This document shows positions 11,734-23,618 of a DNA stretch of 64,000 bases, piece by piece. The DNA comes from Stereocaulon alpinum (Eukaryota > Ascomycota > Lecanoromycetes > Lecanorales > Stereocaulaceae), in NCBI GenBank assembly GCA_018257865.1, contig JAEUBA010000082.1, positions 1-64,000 on the forward strand, in the 5' to 3' direction. The notes under the pieces were generated by a model, which did no database searches, had not been told where the DNA came from, and was given only the letters and a program-made list of their open reading frames with translations. Numbering within the stretch: position 1 is the stretch's first letter; every line of letters starts with the position of its first letter. Both the position numbers and the translations under genes were made by a program.

Positions 11734-14700
11734 TCTCTATTTAACCTCTTTAGAATCCTCTAAGGATATTGCTAAATATATCTAAAAGTTCTAAGAGGTT
11801 AATACCGAACTTAAGGAACTTAACGCTAAAGTAGCCCTACTAAAACTATACCTAATTTACCTCTATCTCTTAAGACTTAGTAAAGCTTATAATACCTTTA
11901 AAATAGCTTATATTTAAAGCTACGCCCTATTCAGCGCTAATAAAGTTAACTTTAATAAAGTCTCCCTAATAGCCGCTAATAAGGAATAACGAATCTAAGC
12001 GTAGTATAAGTACTCCGGACTAGCGATATTTATAGATAGGAGGTCTATAAATAACTATAACTCTATAAATAATAAGCCTTAGGAATACTACCCCTATTAT
12101 AAGAAGCTTAAGCGAAAAGATACCTATCTAATTATAAAGTATTAGTAGCTTTACCCTAAAATAAAGCCTAAGAAATTTAAGTCTAAAGACGAAAGGTTTA
12201 AGAAATAGAAGCTAGAATATAATAATAGCCCTACTAAAGAACTAATATTTAAGACTTTCGCTACTAATAGCGACTTTAATATTTAAGGCGCTAGTATAAA
12301 TAGGGTCCCTATAATTAATATTAGATATATAGTAGTAATAACGCTAGAAGTTAATCTATTAGGCCTAACTATTATTAATATAAGGTATATATAATACTTA
12401 TTCTACTAGCGCTTTAACTTTATAACCTTTAAGCCCGCTATTAGTACTCTAATTACTAGAATTAGCGAGGTATAGCTTAAACTAACTAAGTATAGAATAG
12501 TAAAGATCTTATACCTAAGGAAGAATATACTATTATATAATATCCTCTATATACCTAAGTTAGGGGTAAATCTCCTCTTAGGCTCTTAGCTAATAGATAT
12601 TAGAATCTATATTAAATTTATTAAAAATAACTATATAATCTTATACCTTAAGCTTAGTAATATAATCGCTAAATAATAATTCGGCCTCTATATATTAGAA
12701 CTTCCCTAGGGGTAACTTATATTAAATATATATAGTATACCTCTAGACGCTATCCGCTAGCTTTAGTACGCCCGTATAGGTTATATAGGTTAATAAAATA
12801 TAGATCGGCTACCTAATATAGCTACTAAAGTAGACTTCTTAAAGAAATTCTTAGATAAATTAACTTATAAATACTATATTTTAGGCCGCTATTAGTCTAC
12901 CCTATATAAAAACTTTATTAAACTTAGAATACGCCTAATAGAATTTATTTATAGTAATATTATAGGGCCTATTAAGCCTATTAGCTTTAATAGTAGTAAA
13001 TAGGTAGTTACCTTTAAAGATAACTTTACCTACTACTCTAAAGTCTACTACGTAAAATATAAATTAGAGCTTAGGGATCTATTCTAATAATTTTAGTATA
13101 AGTATAAGTAAGTAGGGCGCCTAATCCGACGCCTATATATAAATAATAAGGGCGAATATATTAAAGGAACCTTTTAAGAATACCTTAGCCTTAAGGGAAT
13201 TATCTATAAGCCTATAGTACCTAAGAACTTAGAATAAAATAGGATTACTAAATATTTTAAGTAAGTTCTTATTAAATATACCTATCCTCTACTACTAAGC
13301 TCTAAACTTAATAAATCCTTTTAGCCTAAAATTATAAAAATAGCTAACTACCTTACTATTTAGAGCTTAGTTATAAAGCTTAGAAAGACCCTATATAAGG
13401 CCTTCTATAAGTAGAAGCCTTATTTTAGGTACCTTTAAACCCTTAACTCTAAAATATAGGCCTAAAACCGCCTCTAAAAGAAATTTATAGATAAAAGTAA
13501 TACCTATTTTCTCTTAGAATATAAAGGGGATAGCTATATCTTTTACTTATAATTACTAAAACAGCGCGCTATTATCCGCGCTATTAATATCTATATTTAG
13601 GAGAAACGGCCCTACTTCTATAAGGGTAAAGAGCCCCTAGCTAAACGCTAATAGACCTCTACTTTAAGGGAGGTATATAATAGGAATTAGAATCCTATTA
13701 ACTTTAATATATCCTTAGTATAATTATCTAACTAAGAATCCTTAGGAGAATTACCTCCTTTAGGGGGAGAATTACCTCCCTTACCTCCTATATCTTTTAA
13801 AGAAGTATTACCTTCTCTAGGCCTAACTTTACTATTAATACTAAGCTCTCCGGCCCTATTACAGCTAGTATTACTAATAATAATAGGTATTATAAAAGAG
13901 CGAGAGATAACTTAAGTACTAGTAATATACCCTAAGCTTAATATCCTTAATATATAGGACCTCTCGCTAGACCCTCTCTATAGGTACTTAGTAATCTCTC
14001 TACTAGCTTAGGCGAATTTAGCGGAACCCTATAAACCTAAAACCTATACCAAAGTAATAGCTAATAATATATATAAAATATAGTAGGAGCTCGCTATAAA
14101 TAATAAATTTAACTCCCTTATAGCTAATAATACTTAGATATTAACGTCGCCCTTAGATAGCCGGAAAGTTCTTAGGGGTAGATAGGTCTATACCTTAAAA
14201 TATAGCCCTAAGGGGGAAATTATATACTATAAGGTATACTAGGTTATTTAAGGCTTTAAGTAATAAAAAGGCCTTAACTATAATAAAACTTTCGCCTTAG
14301 TAGTTAAACTTATAAGTTATAAGGCTATATTTATAATTACCGCTACTATAGATTAGGACTTAGAGTAGATAGACATTAAAATAGTATTCCTCTATAAGGA
14401 TATAGAAGAGGAGATCTTTATAGAATAGCCTAAAGGTTTTATTTAAGGGGAGGTAAAAGTTTATTACCTAAATAAGGCCTTATACGGCCTAAAATAATCC
14501 CCTTAAATATAGTATAATACCTTCGCTAGCTTTATAAACGCTAAATTAGGCGTAGTCCTATTAGAAGCTAACTTAAGTATATTTATTAACCCTAAAGATA
14601 GGACGCTAATTACCCTATATATAAATAATTTACTAATTACGGGCCCTAGTAAGGAAGCTATTTAGAGGGTTAAAAATACCCTTAACTATTAGTTTTATAT

Positions 14701-16034
14701 AACGGATCTTAGGCTATATAGCTATTACTTAGGGATAATAGTTACTTAGAACCGCTAATAACGAACGCTATAACTAAGCTAAGAGGCCTATATTAAGAAA
14801 GTACTTCGGGACTTTAGTCTTTAAGAATATAAAGAAACTATAACCCCTATAGAGATAACTTACTATCTAAAAAAAGCTCCTAACGGTTTCTAAGCTAATA
14901 CCTAAGACTAACTCCTATATTAGAAGGCTATTAGGTTACTAATATACGTAATACTAGGGACTTAACCTAATATTATATACCCCGTATTAGTAGTTAGTTG
15001 CTATAGTATAAACCTAATATAAGCTTATTAGGGTGCGGTTAAACGAATCTTCTAATATCTTAAGTTAATAACTAAATACTAATTAATATTCTTAGGACTA
15101 ATTTAGGTACTAACGGGCTATACTAACTCTAATTAGGCGGGAGACTGCGATACGCGCTAATCTACCTTAAGGTATATCTTTAATATAGGTAGTAGGGCTA
15201 TTAGCTAGTTATCTAAGTAATAACCTATTATAGCCCTTTCTACCTATAAGGCTAAATATATCGGTTAGACCCTAGCGTCTAAGGAAGCGGTATAGCTTTA
15301 AAACCTACTAAGGTAGCTTAAGCTTAGTAGCTAGGAACCCTAAGCAGTAATTATCTATAGGGATAATTAGGGCGTAATCGCCCTTATAAAGAATCCGGAA
15401 TTCTATATTTATAGTAAGTATATTAATATATACTACTACTTTATTAGGGAGTAAGTTACTAATAGTATAGTAGACCTCCGCTATACGCCTACTAAGTATT
15501 AAGTTATTAATAGGCTTACTAAACCCCTCTATAAGGATAAGTTCGTAGAGTTCCGTAATAACTTAGGCTTAGAATATATCGCCTAAGGTAGAGCTTTAGT
15601 AGGAGTAGTTACCTAAATCTAGTAGGAGTAGCTACTTAGATTTAGTAGGAGTATCCCTAAGGATCGCGCGCGAATACTACTTAAATAGGGCCTACTATAC
15701 TTAGATTATCCTTAGAGCTATTATTATACTTTATAATATCTATTAACCCTATATACTACCTAACTACTTATTAGTAAGAAATTAGTATATATAGGCTAAT
15801 AGGGAAAATAAAAATTTAAATAACTATACTTTATTATTTTCCGGAAAGTTTTAGTAGTAATAGTAAAAGATAAGCTCTGCTATCCTACTAAATACTAGGT
15901 ATTTAAGGTGAAATCCTGCTGAGTAACGGGTTATTAAGGTAAAAAGCAGTTATAACTAGCGTATAGTAAATTAGTTGTTTTAGCGGACTATAATTTAATT
16001 ATCTAGTATTTAGCGTACTATATTTAAGTAGGAG

Positions 16035-16164
16035 TATTAAAATTTAGGTGTTCGTATACTAAGCCTTAATATTAATAACTAAGGCTTAGCACTAACCCTT
16101 ATTTATATCTTATATAGTCGCACTTAGCTAGATAATCAAGTGTTCTACCTATTACATTTTAACA
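16035..16164 (+). repeat. 3' LTR of Copia copy C
   Basis: This is a 130 bp LTR beginning TATTAAAATT and ending ATTTTAACA. It is preceded by the polypurine stretch AAGTAGGAG at about 16026-16034 and followed by the TTTCT target duplication. Confidence 0.9.
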
Positions 16165-17650
16165 TTTCTAAGCTTTATAACTAGGCTCCGAACGGTAAGG
16201 TAATTAGCCGTTTTTATAATTTTAGGCTAAAATAACTTATTAAGCTTAAAGCTTAATAGTAGAGGGTAGGTATATTTAATAAGAACTTACCTAAAATATT
16301 TAGTAGTCCTATTTTATTCCGGGTTTCTAAGTACTATAGGCTTATAAATAATCCCTTTAAGGCTAAGGTATTCTTAGAAGGTTCCTTTAATATATTCGCC
16401 CCTATTATCTATATATAGGCGTCGGATTAGGCGCCCTATTCGCTTATACTTATATTAGAACCGTTAGAATAGATCCCTAAGCTCTAATTTATATTTTACG
16501 TAGTAGACTTCGGAGTAGTAAGTAAAGTTATCTTTAAAGGTAACTACCTATTTACTACTGTTAAAGCTAATAGGCTTAATAGGCCTTATAATATTACTAT
16601 AAATAAATTCTATTAGGCGTATTCTAAGTTTAATAAAGTCCTTATATAAAGTAGACTAATAGCAGCCTAAAATATAGTATTTATAGGTTAATTTATTTAA
16701 GAATTTCTTTAAGAAGTCTACTTTAGTAGCTATATTAGGTAGCTAATCTATATTTTATTAACTTATATAACCTATATAGGTATACTAGAGCTAGCGGATA
16801 GTATCTAAAGGTATACTATATATATTTAATATAAGTTATCCCTAAGGAAGTTCTAATATATAGAGGCTAAATTATTATTCAGCGATTATATTACTAAGCT
16901 TAGGGTATAAGATTATATAGTTATTTTTAGCGAATTTAATATAGATTTTAATATCTATTAGCTAAGAGCCTAAGAGGAGGTTTACCCCTAACTTAGGTAT
17001 ATAGAGGATATTATATAATAGTATATTCTTTTTTAGGTATAGGATCTTTACTATTCTACGCCTAGTTAGTTTAAGCTATACCCTACTAATTCTAGTAATT
17101 AGAGTACTAATAGCGGGCTTAAAGGTTACGAAGTTAAAGCGCTAGTAGAACGAGTATTATATATACCCTATATTAATAATAGTTAGGCCTAATAGATTAA
17201 CTTCTAACGTCGTTACTATTATATATCTAATATTAATTATAGGGACCCTATTTATACTAGCGCCTTAAATATTAAAGTCGCTATTAATAGTAAGAGTCCT
17301 AAATATTAGTTCTTTAGTAGGGCTATTATTATATTCTAGCTTCTATTTCTTAGACCTTTTATCTTTAGACTTAAATTTCTTAGGCTTTATTTCAGGGTAA
17401 AGCTACTAATACTTCGTAATTAGATAGGTATCTTTTCGCTTAAGCTTTTTATAGTAAGGGTAGTATTCCTAAAGCTTATTATTTATAAAGTTATAGTCTT
17501 TTATAGACCTCCTACCTATAAATATCGCTAGTCTAGAATACTTATACTACGCTTAGATTCGTTATTCCTTATTAGTAGCTATAAGGGAGACTTTATTAAA
17601 GTTAACTTTATTAGCGCTAAATAGGGCGTAGCTTTAAATATAAGCTATTT

Positions 17651-18844
17651 GATTGATTGATTGATTGGTTTATACGCCTATTCTAGTATCTATATATACT
17701 AATGAGGGTGTTCTATTACATTATTTGTGAAACCAGTAGATGGTACACGTAGTGTGCCTTTCCTAGCCGCAAGAGAAACCATAGCATAGTGCCTAGATAA
17801 AAACTCCCGCTTATCCTTAACGATGCAATTGCTTTTGGTCTGGGGATCACACCCTAGGCCTCCTTAACACCGGTAACTCTTAACTGTGTTCTTCAATATC
17901 ATACCGAGCGCTCTATAACATTATTTCCAATACTAACTGTAACACACGCCCTTCGCACCATACTCAGCTCTTAAGGACCCTGCTATATTCTTCTATATCC
18001 TTCGACTTCATTATAGCGCTGAGCGCCCTATAACTTTCTTTAACCTTTACTGTGTCGATACGGGGGGGGGGGAGGAGGGGGTATATAGCCGTCCCGCAAG
18101 GGTTCGAGTTATTAGCGCTGATTAGTAGTGTTTATTAGTGTCCGTAGTAGTACCGGATTTGGCTGTTCGGTAGTTTGCTGGTTGAGGATGCGAGAAAGGG
18201 GGGAAGCCACATACACCGCCTAGGAGGCCTATACTCGTATAAAGAATCGAATAGCATAACATCCCGCCGGTCGTATTAGATAGTACTTACTTCTATCCTT
18301 ATACACTTTACTTCAGGGGGGAGCCAACCCTTCAGCTTACAATCATAGTCATACGGCGCCGCTTACACCAAAGGCTCGCCTAGCTACTTAGATAGGGGCC
18401 GTCCTTTTCCAAAATACGCCTTCTAATTCATAACCCAGTATATCCTTCTCTTAGTCCTGTATACCCACAACCCCAGCCTTCCCCTAGGATAGACTGCGCG
18501 TCAGTCTTAACCAGTGGATACGTATCGAGCGCACGTAGATATTAGATTTTTCGAATTAACGGCTAGGTAGGTGTTACCTATACTCTTCACTCGTCAGGCT
18601 GAGATACTACACCCGATACCAATTCTTGCTGTCTAGTCTCGATCGTAGGGGAGGTATAATAGTCGTAGTGGAGTTAGGGTAGGTGTTATCGCGTTACCCG
18701 AAAAACTCTGCACGGAGTTCTCAGCAACCACGCGACGTCTTAACATCGTTCAACCTGCAATACATTAGGGGAGACATCTCGGCTCTAAATAGGTATTTAG
18801 GTTCGTAGCTAGCACCGCGTACAGGTGTGTCTCTATCGCTAGCC
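17651..18844 (-). mobile_element. Non-autonomous retroposon, 1194 bp, nearly free of RIP
   Basis: This insertion in copy B is flanked by the 12 bp duplication TATAAGCTATTT (17639-17650 and 18845-18856). Read on the minus strand it ends in a (TCAA)n tail, and its 3' ~65 bp match the LINE-like fragment at 11214-11733. CA and TG occur at ordinary frequency and no long frame is open on either strand. It is therefore a non-coding unit that could be moved by a LINE recognising the shared 3' end, or a deletion derivative of that LINE. A G-run of about 10 lies at 18062-18072. I found no RNA polymerase III box at its 5' end, so a tRNA-derived SINE is not supported. Confidence 0.78.
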
Positions 18845-20432
18845 TATAAGCTATTTTAAAGGTATTATAAGCTTTATTAAGTCCTAAGAGATAGAGGTAA
18901 ATTAGGTATAATTCTAGTAGGGCTACTTTAGCGTTAAGTTCCTTAAGTTTAGTATTAACCTCTTAGAACTTTTAGGTATATTTAGCGATATCCTTAAAGG
19001 ATTTTAAAGAGATTAAATAAAGGTATTATACTAATTTAATATAGATACTAATTCCTTTTAGCTTAAAATTTAAGGAGACTTTAATTAAAATCTTATCTAT
19101 TATAGTAAGGTTCTTTATAATCTTCTAAGTATTTAAACCTAAGTTAGTTATAAATTATAGTATAGGCTTTTACTTAGGTTTTAGTAGTAAAAGGCTTTAA
19201 GTTATTAAGTATAAGCTAATTATTTATCTCCTCTACCTATTAGGAGTACCTAAAGTTAGACTTTAAGATAAAGATAGAGGTAAGTAGGAAGCTTCTACTA
19301 CTACTATAGGATTCTTTAACTATTATAGTAAGTAGTAAATTCGCGCTACTATTATAAGATTCTTTAGCTACTATAATATCTACTATAATATAGGTATTTT
19401 TAAAGCTCCGCTAGTAGTAGGAGTTAAATTAGAAGAAGAGGTTTATAGCGTAGGCTTTAGAGGTCTTTAAGTTAATAAGGTCTTTTAGGGATAAGCGGTA
19501 GTTATCTCTTTATATTATTATTTCGCTAAAGGAGGACCTAAGGAAGCCTAAGGTAGTATACGTTTAGCTTAAAGGCTAAAGATATTAGTATTACTAAGAG
19601 GTTTTAGGGTTAATTTACTAGCTTTAGAATTAGAGTTATAAGGAGATAGGGACTATTTTAAGGGTATATAATTAGTATTAATATAGTTAAGAGGTAACTT
19701 ATTAAATTAAATTAGGTCCTAAAGGTATTAAAAGTGCTTATACTTAGAGCGGTAGTATACTTAGATAATAGTATTTATATACTAGATAGGGTTTAGATTA
19801 GTAGTAGATAATATTAAATTAGAAGATAAAGAAGATAATAGATTTCTAGCTAAGCTTATAGCGGATATCTTATAGATATCTCCTAAGGATTTTAATAAGT
19901 ATCTATTAGCTAGGGTAATACTAGCCTCTAACTTATTAGGAAAGAAAAGAATTAAGGGGTTAGGACTTAGCCCCCTAATAATTAATAATTAATTATATTC
20001 TAAGCGTCTAAAAAGTCTTGTTTTTAGTAAATCTCCGTAGAAATTCGATACTTCTACTTTATATAGGTTAGTGTTCTTACTATAGAAGCTAGATATTACT
20101 TTAGGGGCCTTAGCTATAGAGTTTATAGATACCTACTAAGGTACGCTAAAAGGGGTTACTTAGTAGTACTCCTTAGCGTACTTTTTTTAGTAGTAATAAC
20201 CCTAAAAAGAATAGCTAGGAGTTCCCTAGCCTCCTCTTTTTAGTTAATTATTATCGCTATAAGTTAATCTCGTAGTACGAAGATTAAAGAGTTATTACCT
20301 AAGACTAAGTATTAGAGGTTTAGTATATATATACGTAGCTTATATTAGAGAGAATTTAGTAACTATTTAAGAAGAATATAATTTTAAAAGAAGAGCTATT
20401 CTAGCGATACCTAGCGTACCGAGCTTATAACC

Positions 20433-20562
20433 TATTAAAATATAATAGGTAGAATACTTAATTATCTAGCTAAGTGCGACTATATAAGATATAAATAAGG
20501 GTTAGTGCTAAGTCTTAGTTATTAATACCAAGGCTTAGTATACGAATACCCGAATTTTAATA
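20433..20562 (-). repeat. 5' LTR of Copia copy B
   Basis: This is a 130 bp reverse-oriented LTR, starting TATTAAAATA and ending CGAATTTTAATA. The bases to its left (20413-20432) are the reverse-complement primer-binding site. Confidence 0.88.
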
Positions 20563-21368
20563 GCGACTAGTATTCTAACGCGTATAAATAGCGTTAATAG
20601 CTACTTTAATTCTTCTCTTAATAGTATTATATAATTAGTCTATTATAGTTAGTATTAAATAAGTTGGAAGAATAATAGTAATTTCCGCGTTATATAGCTA
20701 GCTACGTTATATAGCTAGCGAGTTCTTAGTAAGTAGAGACTTACTAAGGACGTAGTCCGGATATAGGATATAAAATATTTAAATAACTATAAAAGTACAA
20801 AAAGTAGAATTATTAATAGGCTGCTACTAATTTTAACCTATATATACCTTACTAGCGTATACTTCTAGAGGGTTAGCCGCCCGAATTACGGTGTATAGAT
20901 AATCTAATTAGTCTATACCCTAGGGTAACTAGCTACTAGACCTAGAGACGTCTTAATTAATCGCTTATTATAAAAAGAGGGGTACTATTAGATAGATCTC
21001 GCTTACTTACGCGAAGGGGAGTATTAAAAGTAGCTTTTATAGTACTAAGGATAACTAAGCCTTAGTATCTTAGTATATTAAGTTAGTACTACTATATATA
21101 GATCGCGTGTATAGTACTTAGATACCTAATAAGTAAGTATTCTACCCTAAATTTAATAATAGCTTAATTAATATATATTCCGTCCTTATAGCTAGGATAT
21201 TATAGTAATTATATTATATAAGGTCTATCTATAGATTAAGAGAACGTTATATAATACTCTATAAAGTTACCGAAAGGTAGCCCCTAGCCCTTATATCTAC
21301 CTTACTCGTATAGCTAGCCCTAAATAACTACTAGCCCCTTACGCTAACGCTAAAGGAAGTTTATAACT
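20563..21368. other. RIP-mutated relic of an unidentified repeat
   Basis: This AT-rich stretch is poor in CA and TG but does not match the Copia copies. It contains two near-adjacent copies of CGTTATATAGCTAGC (20687-20719) after a GTTGGAAGAATAATAG stretch that resembles the start of some fungal LTRs. No frame is open. It is probably the decayed LTR or end of another retroelement family; I cannot identify it further. Confidence 0.45.
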
Positions 21369-22016
21369 CGTCGGTAAATCCAAACCCTCTTTTAATATAG
21401 CCCGGGGCTAGCTCGGGGCTATCGGGGCTCCTATAGTAGAATAGCTAGACGGCTAGCTCTAGGTAGCCCTAGGCGGGTACTATAGGTTCCTAGGGGGCCC
21501 TATACTCTAAGCGTAAGCTACTAGTAGCCGCCCTTAACGGCCCCTAACAGCCCCTAATATAGCGCCTACGGCCCGACCTAGGGCTATCCTCTAGGGCCTG
21601 TGCGCGATCCTATAGGGCCTAGGCGTAATCTATAGGGCACCCTATCTACCCTATTAACTCTATCTACTACCCTATATAGTATATTGGGCCGCTGCCAGAT
21701 ACGCCCCCGTATAGAAATCGGCCGAATCGCGCGATTCTAGGTATTAAAATTTAGTGGCGTTAAGGGTACCCCCGGAGCACCCCTACTGAGCATGCCCGTT
21801 AATCGCGAACATCAAAATTTTAGACCTAATATAGGGCTGTTCTAGGGGCTGTTTTAGGGGCTAGCCCTTAGAGTAGTGTACGCGATTAGAGCTCTAGGTA
21901 TAGTAGGCCTAGCCCTAAGGCCCCGGGGCTAAAATAGAATGCTCGGGGCCCCCGAGGCCCCCGGGGCAAACGCCTAAGGCCTAGGGCCGGCGGGGCGGGG
22001 TTTGGATTTGCCGACG
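21369..22016. mobile_element. MITE-like element with 19 bp terminal inverted repeats
   Basis: The left end (21369-21387) reads CGTCGGTAAATCCAAACCC. The right end (21998-22016) is its reverse complement with one mismatch. Between them lie 610 bp of non-coding sequence that is GC-rich at both flanks, with repeated CCCGGGGCT motifs, and AT-richer in the middle. No transposase frame is present, so it would be a non-autonomous class II element. I could not define a target-site duplication with confidence. It forms the boundary between the RIP block and the genes. Confidence 0.6.
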
Positions 22017-22354
22017 CTCTCCCGGCGGGGGATTCCCTAAGCGAGCCCCTGCAGCGTGGTCAGCCCCTAATTGAGGTGTTGCTAGGGTGGCTCTAGGATC
22101 CCATATAAAGCAGCTTGTTTAGAGATATCGATCCTCGAGGACCTCTGACGTTGGGCCCACATGATGACCATATATCTAGGATTAGAGACCATACCAGCCG
22201 CTGACCAAAGTTGTTTTTGGTTCCCTCAAGCTTATCAATGTGCTTGTCTCTGTTAAAGACTTGAAAAGAAGCCGCCTGTTGCTCACTGCTGCTACCTCGT
22301 CTTCGCTCCTCATAGTGAGCCAGCATTGATCCTCAAGAGAGCGATCAGCCAACA
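22017..22354. other. Boundary spacer and promoter of the first gene
   Basis: This is ordinary balanced-composition DNA between the transposon block and the JMJD7-like gene. I see no conserved site; by position it must hold that gene's promoter. Confidence 0.4.
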
Positions 22355-23544
22355 ATGGCAAAGGAAGCTATCGGGGAGATGCTAGTGACTTACCATGAGC
22401 TGAACGGGGACATGGACGAGCTACACGAAGATCCTAGTCCTCTTGATTTGATGAGATTTGTGGCCAAAAATCGACCCTTTGTCGTTCGTGGAGGATGTTC
22501 CACCTGGCCCGCTATGCAGAAATGGAATGTTGAATATTTGAAGCTGACCATGAGGGATACTCCCATCAAGGTTGCAATCACACCTCATGGGTCAATTTTA
22601 CGATCCTACAATGTCACTTTTGATATTACGAGCGCTGAGTGTTTCTATAGCAATGCCGATTCCGTGGTCATGAACGCGGTAGATGGCTCGATCTGCTTTG
22701 CAAAACCATTCGAAAAATATGAAGCATTTAAGGATTTTCTTGATCATCTACGGAGCCAGAACCTGCGAGAGGAGGAGTCACTAGTCAAGTATTCACAGAC
22801 CCGTATAGCAAAAGCATAGAGTACATAGTATTGTAAGGCACTGATCTGCCGTATAGAAAACGACAACCTTCGTGGCGAATATATGCCCCTTTACAAAGAT
22901 CTTGAGCCAGACATTCGGTTCGCTTCGATAGCTCTGCAAAAAGAACCTGACGCGATTAACCTTTGGATCGGCAACAGTCACAGCACCACCGCGTTGCATA
23001 GAGACAATTACGAGAACATATACTGTCAGATACTGGGGTCGAAAGACTTCGTGCTGTTGCCACCAGTCGCAACCGCGTGCGTCAACGAACAATTCCTATA
23101 TAGTGCTACATACAGCGATACCATGGAAGTCATTCTAGACGATCCCCAAGTCCAAGTGCCTTGCGCTATCTGGGACCCTGACGAGCCGCACGAGCATTCG
23201 ACTGAGTTCTCTCACCTGAGTAGGCCAATTCGTGTGACAGTTGGTCCGGGCGATATGCTGTATTTGCCTGCTTGTTGGTGAGAGAATTATCCCCATGTTT
23301 ATAATATGTGGATCAGTAAGTTGACGTAGAAAGGTATCATAAAGTTTCTCAGAGGAACTCAGAGGAGGGCATATGCTGCAGCGTGAATTATTGTAAGTGG
23401 AAGCAGAAGGCTGATGGCTAGGAGGTGGCTTACACGTAAATAGGGTATGATATGGACTTCGATGGCACCTTCCATGCCACCAACACGTTCGTGCGGGATA
23501 TGGCTTGGGGTATAACACATAGGACCAACACTCGAAGCCCGTGA
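22355..23544 (+). CDS. JmjC-domain protein, JMJD7-like Fe(II)/2-oxoglutarate hydroxylase
   Basis: I model four exons: 22355-22802, 22857-23277, 23334-23392 and 23444-23544, giving 342 aa (human JMJD7 is 316). Introns are 51-56 bp with GT-AG ends, and the joined frame is open throughout. The N-terminal part carries the family signature R-P-F-V-V-R-G. The cupin core has the iron ligands H197-x-D199 (in A-L-H-R-D-N-Y-E-N) and H292 (in C-W-Y-H-K-V-S-Q), spaced as in JMJD7. Family members hydroxylate lysine in TRAFAC GTPases; a peptidase activity has also been claimed. The substrate here is inferred only. It is the gene nearest the RIP block, 338 bp from the inverted-repeat element. SPB1 follows tail to tail, 75 bp away. 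The start ATG follows ATCAGCCAACA. Confidence 0.9.
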
Positions 23545-23618
23545 CAATCATCTCAAAGTCCCAGTGCATGCTCCTTGCATAAGTTCGGTCTGATAAATGC
23601 TAGTATATGGACATAATA

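Larger units (their letters stand above)
9618..16164 (+). mobile_element. Copia copy C, plus strand, nested in copy B, complete LTR to LTR
   Basis: The LTRs at 9618-9747 and 16035-16164 are flanked by the 5 bp duplication TTTCT (9613-9617 and 16165-16169), and copy B resumes across the insertion. Translating the plus strand through stops shows the integrase core from about 12947: a decayed D-N-x-G-E motif at 13142, then the N-G-x-A-E region with the D35E spacing ending at 13250. Reverse transcriptase follows: a D-I-K-x-x-F-L motif near 14371, L-Y-G-L-K near 14490, Y-I-N-N in place of Y-V-D-D at 14618-14629, and RNase H from about 15120. Integrase before reverse transcriptase defines Ty1/Copia. 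All frames are broken by RIP. A LINE-like fragment interrupts it at 11214-11733; without that and its 13 bp duplication it is 6014 bp. Confidence 0.93.
6869..20562 (-). mobile_element. Copia copy B, minus strand, interrupted by two later insertions
   Basis: The 3' LTR is at 6869-6998 and the 5' LTR at 20433-20562, both 130 bp. The body is split by copy C (9618-16164, target duplication TTTCT) and by a retroposon at 17651-18844 (12 bp duplication). Without them the element is about 6 kb, like copy C. It is strongly RIP-mutated, except that the 3' LTR and the 200 bp beside it keep several CA and TG dinucleotides. The flanks do not form a target duplication (TTAAC on the left, GCGAC on the right), so one end was probably rearranged. 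Confidence 0.87.

Noticed and set aside
18062..18079. G-run in the retroposon as a telomere or switch sequence
   Set aside because: It is a single homopolymer-like tract without TTAGGG units.
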